A program made the translations under genes and the position numbers. From Betaproteobacteria bacterium UBA1934 (lineage in GTDB: Bacteria > Pseudomonadota > Gammaproteobacteria > Burkholderiales > Rhodocyclaceae), in NCBI GenBank assembly GCA_002337055.1, contig DDFG01000001.1, positions 334,769-398,768 on the forward strand: DNA of 64,000 bases, read 5' to 3'. Of the stretch, positions 34,601 through 43,035 are shown piece after piece. The first letter of the stretch is position 1. Every line of letters begins with the position of its first letter. The notes below the pieces were generated by a model that did no database searches, had not been told where the DNA came from, and saw nothing but the letters and a program-made list of their open reading frames with translations.

Positions 34601-34890
34601 GTGCCATCGAGGCGGCCGGCATTCCCGTGACGCCGGTCAACAAGGTCACCGAAGGCCGCCCGCACGTCGTGGACATGATCAAGAACAACGAGATTGCGAT
34701 GATCATCAACACGGTGGAAGAAAAGCGGCACGCCATCAACGATTCACGCAACATCCGCGTGTCGGGGCTGGCGCAGCGGGTGACCATGTACACCACCATC
34801 TGGGGGGCGGAAGCGGCGGCGGAAGGCATTCGCCACTGCGGCGACCTGGTGGTGTATCCTATCCAGACTCTGCATTCACAACTCGTTTAA
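31684..34890 (+). CDS. carB: Carbamoyl-phosphate synthase, large subunit
   Basis: 1068 residues, full length. Two homologous ATP-grasp halves are visible: GAGPIIIGQACEFDYSG near the start and GGGPNRIGQGIEFDYCC near 560. The C-terminal regulatory domain (about 935-1068, with GTSRAIEAAGIP) would bind effectors such as UMP and ornithine. It makes carbamoyl phosphate from bicarbonate, ammonia and two ATP in complex with CarA. A terminator follows 11 bases after its stop. Confidence 0.98.
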   Translation: MPKRTDIQSILIIGAGPIIIGQACEFDYSGAQACKALKEEGYKVILVNSNPATIMTDPEMADVTYIEPITWQVVAKIIEKERPDALLPTMGGQTALNCALDLASHGVLEQFGLELIGASREAIDKAEDREKFKAAMTKIGLGSARSAMAHSMEEAWQVQAGIGFPTIIRPSFTMGGSGGGIAYNPEEFESICKRGLEASPTHELLIEESLLGWKEFEMEVVRDKHDNCIIICSIENLDPMGVHTGDSITVAPAQTLTDKEYQIMRNASIAVLREIGVDTGGSNVQFSINPVDGRMIVIEMNPRVSRSSALASKATGFPIAKVAAKLAVGYTLDELANEITGGKTPASFEPSIDYVVTKVPRFAFEKFPQADSTLTTQMKSVGEVMAIGRTFQESLQKALRGLEVGVDGFNLKSVDPETIDEFLARPSPDRLWYVADAFGVGMSPEKVFDLTKIDPWFLAQIKEIVDLELQIEKRDLASLSADEIRYLKRKGFSDRRLAYLLKSTEAEFRARRHELGVRPVYKRVDTCAAEFSTSTAYMYSTYEEECEANPTANQKIMVLGGGPNRIGQGIEFDYCCVHAALAMREDGYETIMVNCNPETVSTDYDTSDRLYFEPLTLEDVLEIVAVEKPVGVIVQYGGQTPLKLALALEANGVPIIGTTPESIDIAEDRERFQKLLYDIGLKQPPNRTARTEEEAIRLAEEIGYPLVVRPSYVLGGRAMEIVHEQKDLERYMREAVKVSHDSPVLLDRFLNDACEVDVDALSDGDEVIIGGVMEHIEQAGVHSGDSACSLPPYSLAQPVQDELRRQTKLMAKALNVCGLMNVQFAIKDDQVYVLEVNPRASRTVPFVSKATGLQLAKIAARCMAGRSLKSQGVTREVVPPYYSVKEAVFPFNKFPGVDTILGPEMKSTGEVMGVGETFAEAFVKSQLAAGVKMPQRGKVFVSVKDGDKPKVVEVARHLHAEGFQIVATRGTSRAIEAAGIPVTPVNKVTEGRPHVVDMIKNNEIAMIINTVEEKRHAINDSRNIRVSGLAQRVTMYTTIWGAEAAAEGIRHCGDLVVYPIQTLHSQLV

Positions 34891-34901
34891 TCACCGACCG
34901 G

Positions 34902-34945
34902 AACCGCCGGGGAGACTCCCTGTGAGTCCCGGCGGTTTTGCTTTT
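34902..34945 (+). terminator. Rho-independent terminator after carB
   Basis: Arms AACCGCCGGG (34902-34911) and CCCGGCGGTT (34928-34937) make a 10-bp stem, followed by TTGCTTTT. It ends carAB, yet the greA ATG is only 13 bases further on, so greA relies on readthrough or on a promoter that overlaps this element. Confidence 0.85.
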
Positions 34946-34957
34946 ACCGAAGAAAAT

Positions 34958-35434
34958 ATGAGCAAGATTCCTCTGACCGTCACGGGCGCCGAAAAACTGC
35001 GCGCCGAACTGCAACGACTGAAGACCGTCGATCGTCCGAATGTCATCGCCGCCATCGCTGAAGCGCGGTCGCATGGCGACCTCTCCGAGAATGCCGAGTA
35101 CGACGCCGCCAAGGAGCGGCAAGGCTTCATCGAGGGCCGGATTCTCGAAGTCGAGGGAAAACTCTCGAATGCCCAGATCATCGATCCAAGCCTGCTCGAC
35201 GCCGATGGCCGTTGCGTTTTCGGTGCCACGGTGGATGTGGAAGACCAAGATTCCGGGGATCAGGTCACCTATCAGATCGTCGGCGAGGACGAAGCCGATA
35301 TCAAGGCCGGCAAACTATCCGTCTCCTCGCCGATGGCGCGTGCGCTGATCGGTAAATATGCCGGCGATGTTGCGCAGGTGCAGGCACCTGGCGGCATGCG
35401 CGAGTTTGAAATACTGGACGTGCGCTACGAGTAA
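34958..35434 (+). CDS. greA: Transcription elongation factor GreA
   Basis: 158 residues, exactly the usual length, from ATG 34958 (MSKIPLTVTGAEKL). GreA enters the RNA polymerase secondary channel and rescues backtracked complexes by transcript cleavage. The coiled coil tip has GDLSENAEYDAAKE with the acidic residues, and the C-terminal FKBP-like domain ends in GGMREFEILDVRYE. An open stretch of 12 codons before the ATG overlaps the carB terminator and is not coding. Confidence 0.97.
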   Translation: MSKIPLTVTGAEKLRAELQRLKTVDRPNVIAAIAEARSHGDLSENAEYDAAKERQGFIEGRILEVEGKLSNAQIIDPSLLDADGRCVFGATVDVEDQDSGDQVTYQIVGEDEADIKAGKLSVSSPMARALIGKYAGDVAQVQAPGGMREFEILDVRYE

Positions 35435-35466
35435 GCGGGGCGGAACCGATGTCCGCTGCCGCCGCC

Positions 35467-35817
35467 TCAGGTCCCCTGAAAGCTGCGTTTGGTGCGGCGC
35501 GGTTCCTTGCGGTGGGGCGCGGGTTGTTTCTTGGCCTTGGCTTCTTCGGACAGCGGACGCCACACCACCAGCAATTTGCCGATATGTTGCACGGGCGCGG
35601 CTTGCAGGGTGTCGCAAAGCGTCGTCATGTAGGCTTCGCGCACCTCGCGCTCGTCACCATAGACGCGAATCTTGATCAGTTCGTGGGCGTTGAGGCAGGC
35701 GTCGATTTCCTTCAGCACCGCTTCGGTCAGGCCGTTCTGGGCGATGGAAACGACGGGATTGAGCCCGTGGGCGCGGGCGCGCAGTTCGCGGCGCTCGTCT
35801 GAGGTCAGTTGCAGCAT
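35467..35817 (-). CDS. yhbY: Ribosome assembly RNA-binding protein YhbY (CRM domain)
   Basis: 116 residues from ATG 35817. The CRM fold is clear: LTSDERRELRARAHGLNPVV, IAQNGLTEAVLKEID and GKLLVVWRP. It binds pre-50S ribosomal particles. The C-terminal tail (about 92-116) is basic, Lys/Arg/Pro-rich, and probably contacts RNA. It is divergent from rlmE across only 36 bases, which must contain both promoters, and converges on greA. Confidence 0.93.
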   Translation of the reverse strand: MLQLTSDERRELRARAHGLNPVVSIAQNGLTEAVLKEIDACLNAHELIKIRVYGDEREVREAYMTTLCDTLQAAPVQHIGKLLVVWRPLSEEAKAKKQPAPHRKEPRRTKRSFQGT

Positions 35818-35853
35818 TGATAACCCTTCATTTTTAAAGCGATATTTTACCGG

Positions 35854-36471
35854 ATGAAGCGAACGAGAACCAGCAAGGCGTGGATGATGGAGCACGTCAA
35901 CGATCCCTACGTGAAACTCGCCAAGGAGCAGGGCTGGCGTTCGCGGGCGGCTTTCAAGCTGATGGAGATCGACGACAAGGACCAACTGCTCCGGCGGGGC
36001 GAGGTCGTGGTCGATCTGGGCTGTACGCCCGGCGGCTGGTCTCAGGTCGCGGTGAAGCGCGTCGGCGACGCCGGTAAGGTGATCGGCCTCGATCTGCTCG
36101 AGATGCAGGGTATTCATGGCGTCGAGTTCATCCAGGGCGATTTTCGAGAAGAAGCGGTGTTGCGACAGCTCGAAGAAAAACTCGCCGGGCGCAAGGTCGG
36201 GGTTGTTTTATCGGATATGGCCCCCAATATGTCGGGTGTACCGCTTGTCGATCAGGCGCGCGGCATGTACCTCGCGGAGTTGGGACTGGAATTTGCGCGC
36301 GAACACTTGAAACCTGAAGGCGCGTATCTGGTCAAAGTTTTTCAGGGCAGCGACTACGACGCCTTTGTGAAAGCCATGCGCGACACTTTTGTCACGGTGG
36401 CGACGCGAAAACCCAAGGCTTCGCGTGATCGTAGCGCCGAGCTTTATTTGCTGGGCCGCGCATTGCGGTAG
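35854..36471 (+). CDS. rlmE: 23S rRNA 2'-O-ribose methyltransferase RlmE (FtsJ/RrmJ)
   Basis: 205 residues. It methylates U2552 of 23S rRNA with SAM during late 50S assembly. The SAM motif reads VVDLGCTPGGWSQVA, where Cys-Thr replaces the commoner Ala-Ala. Also present: RSRAAFKLMEID near the N-terminus, VLSDMAPNMSG, YLVKVFQG, and KPKASRDRSAELYLLGR with the last catalytic residues. It precedes ftsH by 42 bases, the standard rlmE-ftsH pair. Confidence 0.97.
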   Translation: MKRTRTSKAWMMEHVNDPYVKLAKEQGWRSRAAFKLMEIDDKDQLLRRGEVVVDLGCTPGGWSQVAVKRVGDAGKVIGLDLLEMQGIHGVEFIQGDFREEAVLRQLEEKLAGRKVGVVLSDMAPNMSGVPLVDQARGMYLAELGLEFAREHLKPEGAYLVKVFQGSDYDAFVKAMRDTFVTVATRKPKASRDRSAELYLLGRALR

Positions 36472-36513
36472 AATGGTGGCACGGCCTCTGGGCTGTATTT
36501 TTGGAGAGCAAGC

Positions 36514-38397
36514 TTGAACAACATGTTCAAAAATCTGGCGATCTGGCTGGTCATCGGCCTGGTGTTGATGACGGTCTTCAACCAGTTCAACAATCGTCAG
36601 CCGGCCACCGGGGCCATCGAATATTCGGCATTCCTCGACGAAGTCAAACAGGGACGCATCGCCAAGGTCACCATCGAGGGTCGCACGCTGAAAGCGACGA
36701 CCACCGACAACAAGAAAGTCGTTTCCTATTCGCCGGGCGATATCTGGCTGGTCTCCGACCTGCTGAAATCGGGCGTCAAGGTCGAGGCCAAGCCGGAAGA
36801 AGAACCCTCGTTCCTGATGAACGTGTTCGTCAACTGGTTCCCGATGCTGTTGTTGATCGGTGTCTGGATCTTCTTCATGCGTCAGATGCAGGGCGGCGGC
36901 AAGGGCGGGGCCTTCTCGTTCGGCAAGTCGCGGGCGCGCATGATGGATGAAGCGCAGAACAGCATCACCTTTGCCGATGTTGCGGGTTGCGACGAAGCGA
37001 AGGAGGAAGTTCAGGAGCTGGTCGATTTCCTGCGCGACCCCTCCAAATTCCAGAAACTGGGCGGTCGCATTCCCAAGGGCGTGCTGATGGTCGGCAATCC
37101 CGGCACTGGCAAGACTCTGCTGGCCAAGGCCATCGCTGGCGAGGCCAAGGTGCCGTTCTTCAGCATTTCCGGTTCCGATTTCGTCGAAATGTTCGTCGGC
37201 GTCGGCGCCGCTCGCGTGCGCGACATGTTCGAGAACGCCAAGAAACACGCGCCCTGTATCGTCTTTATCGACGAAATCGACGCGGTTGGCCGCCATCGCG
37301 GCGCCGGTCTGGGCGGCGGCAACGACGAGCGCGAGCAGACGTTGAACCAGTTGCTGGTCGAGATGGATGGTTTCGAAGGCCACGCCGGCATCATCGTCAT
37401 CGCCGCGACCAACCGGCCCGACATTCTCGATCCCGCGCTGCTGCGCCCCGGTCGTTTCGACCGTCAGGTGGTGGTGCCGTTGCCCGACATCCGCGGCCGT
37501 GAGGAAATCCTCAAGGTGCACATGCGCAAGGTGCCCATTGCTGGCGACGTCAAGGCCGACATTATCGCCCGCGGCACGCCCGGTTTCTCGGGCGCCGATC
37601 TGGCCAATCTGGTGAACGAGGCAGCGCTGTTCGCGGCCCGCGGCAACAAGCGCTTGGTCGATATGGAAGATTTCGAGAAGGCCAAGGACAAGATCATGAT
37701 GGGCGCCGAGCGCCGCAGCATGGTCATGAGCGAGGAAGAAAAGCGCAACACGGCCTACCACGAGTCTGGTCATGCCGTGGTGGCCAGGCTGGTGCCGAAA
37801 TCCGATCCGGTGCACAAGGTCACCATCATCCCGCGCGGTCGCGCGCTGGGGCTGACCATGCAGTTGCCGGAACAGGATCGCTACGCTTATGACCGTGTTT
37901 ATCTGATGAGCCGCATCGCCGTGCTGTTCGGTGGTCGTATCGCCGAAGAACTGTTCATGGACCAGATGACGACCGGCGCCTCTAACGATTTCGAGCGTGC
38001 GACGCAACTGGCGCGCGACATGGTGACGCGCTACGGGATGTCGGATGTGCTGGGGCCGATGGTCTATGGCGAGAATGAGGGCGAGGTGTTCCTCGGCAGG
38101 TCGGTGACCACGCACAAGAGCGTGTCGGAAGAGACCATGAAGAAGGTCGATGCCGAAATCCGCCGCATCATCGACGAACAATATGCGCTCGCCCGGCGTC
38201 TGCTGGAAGAGAACCGCGACAAGGTCGAGGCCATGACCAAGGCGCTGCTCGAATGGGAAACCATCGATGCCGAGCAGATCGACGACATCATGACCGGTCA
38301 GGCGCCGCGACCGCCGAAGCCGTCGCAAAGCACCTCCGTGCCACCGCCCTCCGGCGACACGCCAGGAGCCGAGCCGGGTGTGACAGCCACGGCCTGA
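36514..38397 (+). CDS. ftsH: ATP-dependent zinc metalloprotease FtsH
   Basis: 627 residues. TTG 36514 is taken as start because GGAG (36503-36506) is 7 bases upstream; ATG 36523 would be too far. Two membrane segments (about 6-24 and 103-121) bracket a periplasmic domain. The AAA+ domain has Walker A GNPGTGKT at 194-201, where Asn replaces the usual Pro, then FIDEIDAVGR. The zinc site is HESGH at 416-420. FtsH degrades misfolded membrane proteins and regulators such as LpxC and RpoH. The tail is Pro/Ser/Gly-rich. A terminator follows. Confidence 0.98.
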   Translation: MNNMFKNLAIWLVIGLVLMTVFNQFNNRQPATGAIEYSAFLDEVKQGRIAKVTIEGRTLKATTTDNKKVVSYSPGDIWLVSDLLKSGVKVEAKPEEEPSFLMNVFVNWFPMLLLIGVWIFFMRQMQGGGKGGAFSFGKSRARMMDEAQNSITFADVAGCDEAKEEVQELVDFLRDPSKFQKLGGRIPKGVLMVGNPGTGKTLLAKAIAGEAKVPFFSISGSDFVEMFVGVGAARVRDMFENAKKHAPCIVFIDEIDAVGRHRGAGLGGGNDEREQTLNQLLVEMDGFEGHAGIIVIAATNRPDILDPALLRPGRFDRQVVVPLPDIRGREEILKVHMRKVPIAGDVKADIIARGTPGFSGADLANLVNEAALFAARGNKRLVDMEDFEKAKDKIMMGAERRSMVMSEEEKRNTAYHESGHAVVARLVPKSDPVHKVTIIPRGRALGLTMQLPEQDRYAYDRVYLMSRIAVLFGGRIAEELFMDQMTTGASNDFERATQLARDMVTRYGMSDVLGPMVYGENEGEVFLGRSVTTHKSVSEETMKKVDAEIRRIIDEQYALARRLLEENRDKVEAMTKALLEWETIDAEQIDDIMTGQAPRPPKPSQSTSVPPPSGDTPGAEPGVTATA

Positions 38398-38418
38398 GAC
38401 TTTTTCTGACCGAATCAG

Positions 38419-38446
38419 CGGGAGAGTGCGACTCTCCCGTTTTACT
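38419..38446 (+). terminator. Rho-independent terminator after ftsH
   Basis: Perfect 8-bp stem CGGGAGAG (38419-38426) and CTCTCCCG (38432-38439), 5-base loop, then TTTT (38440-38443). Only 18 bases separate the T-run from the folP ATG, so no independent promoter fits between them. Confidence 0.88.
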
Positions 38447-38461
38447 TTCAACGCTGATCCC

Positions 38462-39301
38462 ATGAAACTCCGCTGCGGCCGTTATTTACTCGAATCCGAA
38501 ACACCCCTGATCATGGGGATCGTCAACCTGACGCCCGATTCGTTTTCGGGCGACGGTGTTGTCAGCGACCCCGCCCGCGCAATTGCGCAGGCGCAGGCGC
38601 TGATCCAGGCGGGGGCCGATCTGATCGATCTTGGCGCGGAATCGTCGCGTCCAGGTGCCGCGCCAACCTCGGAAGAGGACGAGTTGTGCCGATTGCTGCC
38701 GGTCATCACCGGTTTGCAGCAATGCGGCGTTCCCCTATCGGTCGATACCTACAAGCCGGCGGTGATGCTGGCTGCCCTGGCGGCGGGGGCGGACATGATC
38801 AACGACATTACCGGCTTCACCGATCCGATGGCGTTGGAGGTGGTTCGTCGCAGCCATTGCGGACTGTGCATCATGCACATGCAGGGCGAGCCGCGCACCA
38901 TGCAGGCTTCGCCGCGCTATGGCGATGTGGTGGCGGAGGTGCGTACCTGGTTGCGCGAGCGGATGACGGCTTGCCGGCGGGCCGGCATTGGTGACGATAG
39001 ACTGGTGATCGACCCGGGTTTCGGCTTTGGCAAGACTCTGGCGCATAATCTGGAACTTTTTCGCAGCCTGCCGGATTTCGCAGACGAGGCACCCGTGATG
39101 GTCGGCGTGTCGCGCAAGTCGATGTTGGGTGCTCTTACGGGACGTCCGGTCGGCGACCGACTGGCGGCGAGCATCACGGCAGCGGTCATGGCGGCGCAAC
39201 GGGGTGCCTCCATCGTGCGCGTTCACGACGTGGCCGCGACGCGGGATGCCCTGGCGATCTGGAAAGCCATCGAACTGGAGGAGGTTAACGATGGGACGTA
39301 A
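38462..39301 (+). CDS. folP: Dihydropteroate synthase
   Basis: 279 residues from ATG 38462. FolP joins p-aminobenzoate and dihydropterin pyrophosphate in folate synthesis and is the sulfonamide target. Present: IMGIVNLTPDSFSGDG, DLGAESSRPGA, DINDITGF-type loop (MINDITGFTD), MHMQGEPRTM, IDPGFGFGKT and SRKSMLGALTGR. Its end overlaps the glmM start by 11 bases. Expression must pass the terminator just upstream or start inside it. Confidence 0.97.
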   Translation: MKLRCGRYLLESETPLIMGIVNLTPDSFSGDGVVSDPARAIAQAQALIQAGADLIDLGAESSRPGAAPTSEEDELCRLLPVITGLQQCGVPLSVDTYKPAVMLAALAAGADMINDITGFTDPMALEVVRRSHCGLCIMHMQGEPRTMQASPRYGDVVAEVRTWLRERMTACRRAGIGDDRLVIDPGFGFGKTLAHNLELFRSLPDFADEAPVMVGVSRKSMLGALTGRPVGDRLAASITAAVMAAQRGASIVRVHDVAATRDALAIWKAIELEEVNDGT

Positions 39302-40652
39302 ATATTTCGGAACGGATGGAGTGCGCGGGCGGGTCGGCAATTCCCCGATTACGCCGGATTTTGTCATGCGACTCGGCTATGCGGCCGGCAAGGTGCTGGT
39401 TGCCCGCGAACATCATGCCTCGGAGCGCCCTGCAGTCCTGATCGGCAAGGACACACGTCTCTCGGGCTACATGCTCGAAGCCTCGCTGGAGGCCGGTTTC
39501 TCGGCAGCAGGGGTCGATGTTTGCCTGGTCGGACCTTTGCCAACGCCAGCCATCGCATATCTGACACGCGCACAACGCTTGCAGGCAGGGATCGTCATCT
39601 CGGCCTCGCACAACCCATACTACGACAACGGCATTAAGTTTTTCTCGGCGCAAGGCACCAAGTTGCCCGATGCGGTCGAAGCCGAGATCGAAGCCGGCAT
39701 CGATGCACCCATCGCTTGCGTGCCGCCCGCCGAATTGGGACGGGCACGCCGGATCAGCGATGCGCGCGGTCGCTATATCGAATTTTGCAAGAGTACTTTT
39801 CCGAACGACCTTGATCTGCGCGGGCTAAAGATTGTCGTGGATTGTGCGCACGGTGCCGCTTATCAAGTAGCCCCTGACGTGTTCCACGAATTGGGGGCGG
39901 AGGTTGTCCGCATTGGTGTGCAACCGAATGGCCTCAACATCAACGATGGCGTTGGCGCTACCGAACCACAGGCGTTGCGGGACGCCGTTCTGGCCCAGCG
40001 TGCCGATCTGGGGATCGCGCTGGACGGCGACGGCGACCGCGTGCAGATGATCGATGCCCACGGCAATCTATTCGACGGCGATCAATTGCTGTATGCCATC
40101 GTGGTTGGCCGTCAGAAACAGTGCAAGGTTGCGGGCGTGGTGGGAACGTTGATGAGTAACCTGGCGCTTGAACATGCGCTGGCCAAGCTGGAAGTGCCTT
40201 TTGCACGGGCGGCGGTCGGCGATCGCTATGTCGTCGAAATGCTGACCGAGAAAGGATGGTTATACGGTGGCGAAAATTCCGGGCACATCCTCTGTCTGGA
40301 CAGACACACGACCGGCGACGGCATCATTGCTGCTCTACAGGTGCTCGCAGTCATGCGGACGCATCAGCGCACGCTGGGCGATTTGTTGTCGGGTCTGAAA
40401 CTCTATCCGCAAAAGCTGATCAACGTACCCATCGTCAAAGGTTTTCCGTGGCAGAACGATGCTGGCATTCTCGATGCGCAGCGCGCCGCCGAGGCATGCT
40501 TGGCGGGGCGAGGCCGCGTACTCCTGCGGGCGTCGGGCACAGAACCTTTACTGCGTGTGATGGTCGAAGGCGAAGATGAAAACGTGGTGGTGGGCTGTGC
40601 CGAAGAACTGGCGGCAGTGGTGCGTAACGCACGCTCATCCTCGAGCGAATAG
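39291..40652 (+). CDS. glmM: Phosphoglucosamine mutase
   Basis: 453 residues from ATG 39291, with GAGGAGG (39278-39284) inside the end of folP. GlmM converts glucosamine-6-phosphate to glucosamine-1-phosphate for UDP-GlcNAc, peptidoglycan and LPS. N-terminus RKYFGTDGVRGRVG; active-site Ser106 in ISASHNPYYDNG; metal loop LDGDGDRVQM; sugar loop GGENSGHI; phosphate loop LRASGTEPLLRV. All catalytic motifs are intact. Confidence 0.98.
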   Translation: MGRKYFGTDGVRGRVGNSPITPDFVMRLGYAAGKVLVAREHHASERPAVLIGKDTRLSGYMLEASLEAGFSAAGVDVCLVGPLPTPAIAYLTRAQRLQAGIVISASHNPYYDNGIKFFSAQGTKLPDAVEAEIEAGIDAPIACVPPAELGRARRISDARGRYIEFCKSTFPNDLDLRGLKIVVDCAHGAAYQVAPDVFHELGAEVVRIGVQPNGLNINDGVGATEPQALRDAVLAQRADLGIALDGDGDRVQMIDAHGNLFDGDQLLYAIVVGRQKQCKVAGVVGTLMSNLALEHALAKLEVPFARAAVGDRYVVEMLTEKGWLYGGENSGHILCLDRHTTGDGIIAALQVLAVMRTHQRTLGDLLSGLKLYPQKLINVPIVKGFPWQNDAGILDAQRAAEACLAGRGRVLLRASGTEPLLRVMVEGEDENVVVGCAEELAAVVRNARSSSSE

Positions 40653-40717
40653 GCAGGCGGCAAATCCACCGCTTTAGGACGGCGCTCGTCTGGTTCGTTT
40701 TCCAGGAGAATGCGAAG

Positions 40718-42955
40718 ATGGAAATCCGCAAGGCGTGGGCGGTCGCGATTGGTGCGGCTCTTGTTGCCGCATGTGGCGGAGGTGGAGGCGGCGCCAGCGC
40801 GCCCCAGACCGAAACGCCCGTGCCGCCGCCACTGGTGGCGCCTCGTGTAGTCACTGACGTGACTCTGGCGAGTTCCGCACAATCTGCTCAAACGCAGGTC
40901 CCCTTTAGTTTTGGACAGGTTTTTGTTCCCGGCGACCTTCCGCGCAATAAAACCCTTTCGGCGTTATTGGGCGATGGTAGTTCGATTCCATTGCAGGTCG
41001 ACGTCAAGGCAACCCATGCCGACGGTTCGGCCAGGCATGCCATTTTGTCGGGCCTGTTACCCGGACTCTCGGCCAACGAGACGCGTGTCGTTCAGTTGGC
41101 GCAATCTTCGCCGACTGCAAGCCCGGGCTTGAAACCTGCTGATCTGATCGACGCCGGATTTAGCGCCAGTGTGCAGGTCAAGATTGCCGGTCAGACCTAT
41201 CGGGCTGCCGCCGAGACATTGCTGCAGGGCGATGCCAAGCCTTGGTTGAGCGGCCCGGTCGCCAACGAATGGCTGATTTCTGGTGCACTTAAGGATGTGC
41301 AAGGCAATGCTCACCCCCATCTCACTGCGCGTTTTGGCGTGCGCTGGTATCCAGGCGCAAAAAACGCTCGGGTCGATGTGACGCTGGAGAACAACTGGGC
41401 CTACGAGCCGGCCCCGAAAAATTTTACCTATGACTTGCAGATAGACGTGGGTGGGCGCACGGTTTATACGCAAGCGGGGCTGACACATTTCCATCACGCG
41501 CGCTGGCGGAAGATCTATTGGTGGGGGAGCGAGCCCCAGATGGCTGTGCGCCACAACATCGGCTATTTGTTGGCTTCCCATGCATTCCCCTCCTACGATC
41601 CCGCATTGACCATTTCGGAAACCGCTCTGGGCGCGCTGGCTAAGAGCTGGGCTGCGGCCAATACCGGTTTGATGGCGCCGGGAATGGTCGTGACCTATAT
41701 GCCGACTACCGGTGGAAGGCCAGACATTGGCCCGTTGCCGCAGTGGAGTGCTATGTATCTGCTGAGCATGGATGATCGTGCCCGAACAGTGACCCTGGGG
41801 GCAGCTGATTTGGCCGGCAGTTGGCCGATGCACTACCGTGACAAAAGGACCGATTTGCCGGTCAGCTTGGTCGACTATCCTTACATGACGCTGCTCGCGG
41901 TACCTGGATTGGCAAACAACCCGGTGACCAAGAAGAGTGAAGCGTTTCCAGCTTGCGGGGGGGATTGCTCGACAGCGCCATACAACTACGTGGCAGATTC
42001 GGAGCACCAACCGTCGTTTTCCTACCTGCCCTACGCCTTGACCGGGGACTATTATCATCTCGAGGAAATGCACTTCTGGGCCAATTTCACGATGGTCTAT
42101 CAGAATCCCTATTACCGGCAATTGAGCAAGGGAATACTCGCCAACCACCAGATTCGCGGGCAAGCCTGGTCGATGCGAACGATTGCCCATGCCGCATATA
42201 TCACGCCAGATGGGCATCCCATGAAAACTTACTTTGCTGATCGTCTGGCCGACAATCTAGAGTGGTACAACACCAACTATGTAACAGCCAATCCCAATGC
42301 GCTCGGTGTGCTCGATGGCACCGGACAGTATGCTTTCATGCCTACCAATTACGATACGCCGGCAGGGACGAACACCGGGCTGGCACCCTGGCAGGACGAT
42401 TTCTTCACCTGGACCATGGGGTACCTGACTGAAATGGGCTTCAGTTCCGCGAAGCCGATCCTCGCTTGGAAGGCAAAGTTTCCGATCGGGCGGATGACCG
42501 CGCCCGGCTACTGCTGGATCGACGCTGCCGTGTACGCGCTCGCTGTGCGGCCCGCCCCAGGTGCTGCGTTGTTCGGCAATCTGGCTGATGCATACCAAGC
42601 CACCATGCGGGCCAAGGATGCCAACGGACAGGCTATTCCGCTCGTCAACAGCACCGGCGCCCGTTACCTTGATCAGCCTTGCGGTAGTCAGGCTCAAGCC
42701 GACTGGCGCACACAGCGGGACAAGGATCAGAAGGTCGGTCGTATTCCTTGGCGCGTGGGTGAGATGGATGGTTATGCGGATTCGGCGACTGGATATCCTG
42801 CCAACATGCAACCCGCGTTGGCGGTGGCTGCTACGTATGCGCTGCCGGGTGCGAAAGCAGCGTGGGATCTCTTTGCCGCGCGTTCCATAAAACCCGACTA
42901 TACTGTTGCTCCGCAATGGGCGGTCGTGCCCAGGCCGACCGTTCCGCAAAATTGA
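40718..42955 (+). CDS. Large secreted lipoprotein, RIFT-barrel/toroid carbohydrate-enzyme-like
   Basis: 745 residues. The lipoprotein signal ends in LVAAC followed by six Gly, a spacer seen in many betaproteobacterial lipoproteins. Residues about 60-130 (FGQVFVPGDLP, LLGDGSSIPLQVDV, HADGSARHAIL) resemble the N-terminal barrel of the PcRGLX/YetA-like group, which includes exo-rhamnogalacturonan lyases. Further on, EHQPSFSYLPYALTGDYYHLEE and the Trp/Tyr-rich C-terminal half look like an alpha/alpha toroid. It may be an outer-membrane-anchored polysaccharide enzyme or binding protein. The family match is from memory of motif style and is moderate. It stands alone between glmM and tpiA, with its own ribosome site (CAGGAGAA). 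Confidence 0.7.
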   Translation: MEIRKAWAVAIGAALVAACGGGGGGASAPQTETPVPPPLVAPRVVTDVTLASSAQSAQTQVPFSFGQVFVPGDLPRNKTLSALLGDGSSIPLQVDVKATHADGSARHAILSGLLPGLSANETRVVQLAQSSPTASPGLKPADLIDAGFSASVQVKIAGQTYRAAAETLLQGDAKPWLSGPVANEWLISGALKDVQGNAHPHLTARFGVRWYPGAKNARVDVTLENNWAYEPAPKNFTYDLQIDVGGRTVYTQAGLTHFHHARWRKIYWWGSEPQMAVRHNIGYLLASHAFPSYDPALTISETALGALAKSWAAANTGLMAPGMVVTYMPTTGGRPDIGPLPQWSAMYLLSMDDRARTVTLGAADLAGSWPMHYRDKRTDLPVSLVDYPYMTLLAVPGLANNPVTKKSEAFPACGGDCSTAPYNYVADSEHQPSFSYLPYALTGDYYHLEEMHFWANFTMVYQNPYYRQLSKGILANHQIRGQAWSMRTIAHAAYITPDGHPMKTYFADRLADNLEWYNTNYVTANPNALGVLDGTGQYAFMPTNYDTPAGTNTGLAPWQDDFFTWTMGYLTEMGFSSAKPILAWKAKFPIGRMTAPGYCWIDAAVYALAVRPAPGAALFGNLADAYQATMRAKDANGQAIPLVNSTGARYLDQPCGSQAQADWRTQRDKDQKVGRIPWRVGEMDGYADSATGYPANMQPALAVAATYALPGAKAAWDLFAARSIKPDYTVAPQWAVVPRPTVPQN

Positions 42956-43005
42956 GGCCGATGCGCCATTCAGAGCGGCGAGTATGCGCAGAACGCTGGC
43001 ATAAT

Positions 43006-43035
43006 TTGACGGAACAAGGCCGGGATTGATAAAAT
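43006..43035 (+). promoter_or_regulatory. Sigma-70 promoter of tpiA
   Basis: TTGACG (43006-43011), 18-base spacer, TAAAAT (43030-43035) preceded by TGA. The ATG of tpiA lies 34 bases after the -10. The -10 hexamer sits in the loop of the hairpin listed next. Confidence 0.7.

Noticed and set aside
36208..38463. Long open frame on the minus strand opposite ftsH (about 750 codons).
   Set aside because: ftsH on the plus strand has every expected motif; the reverse frame is compositionally a shadow.
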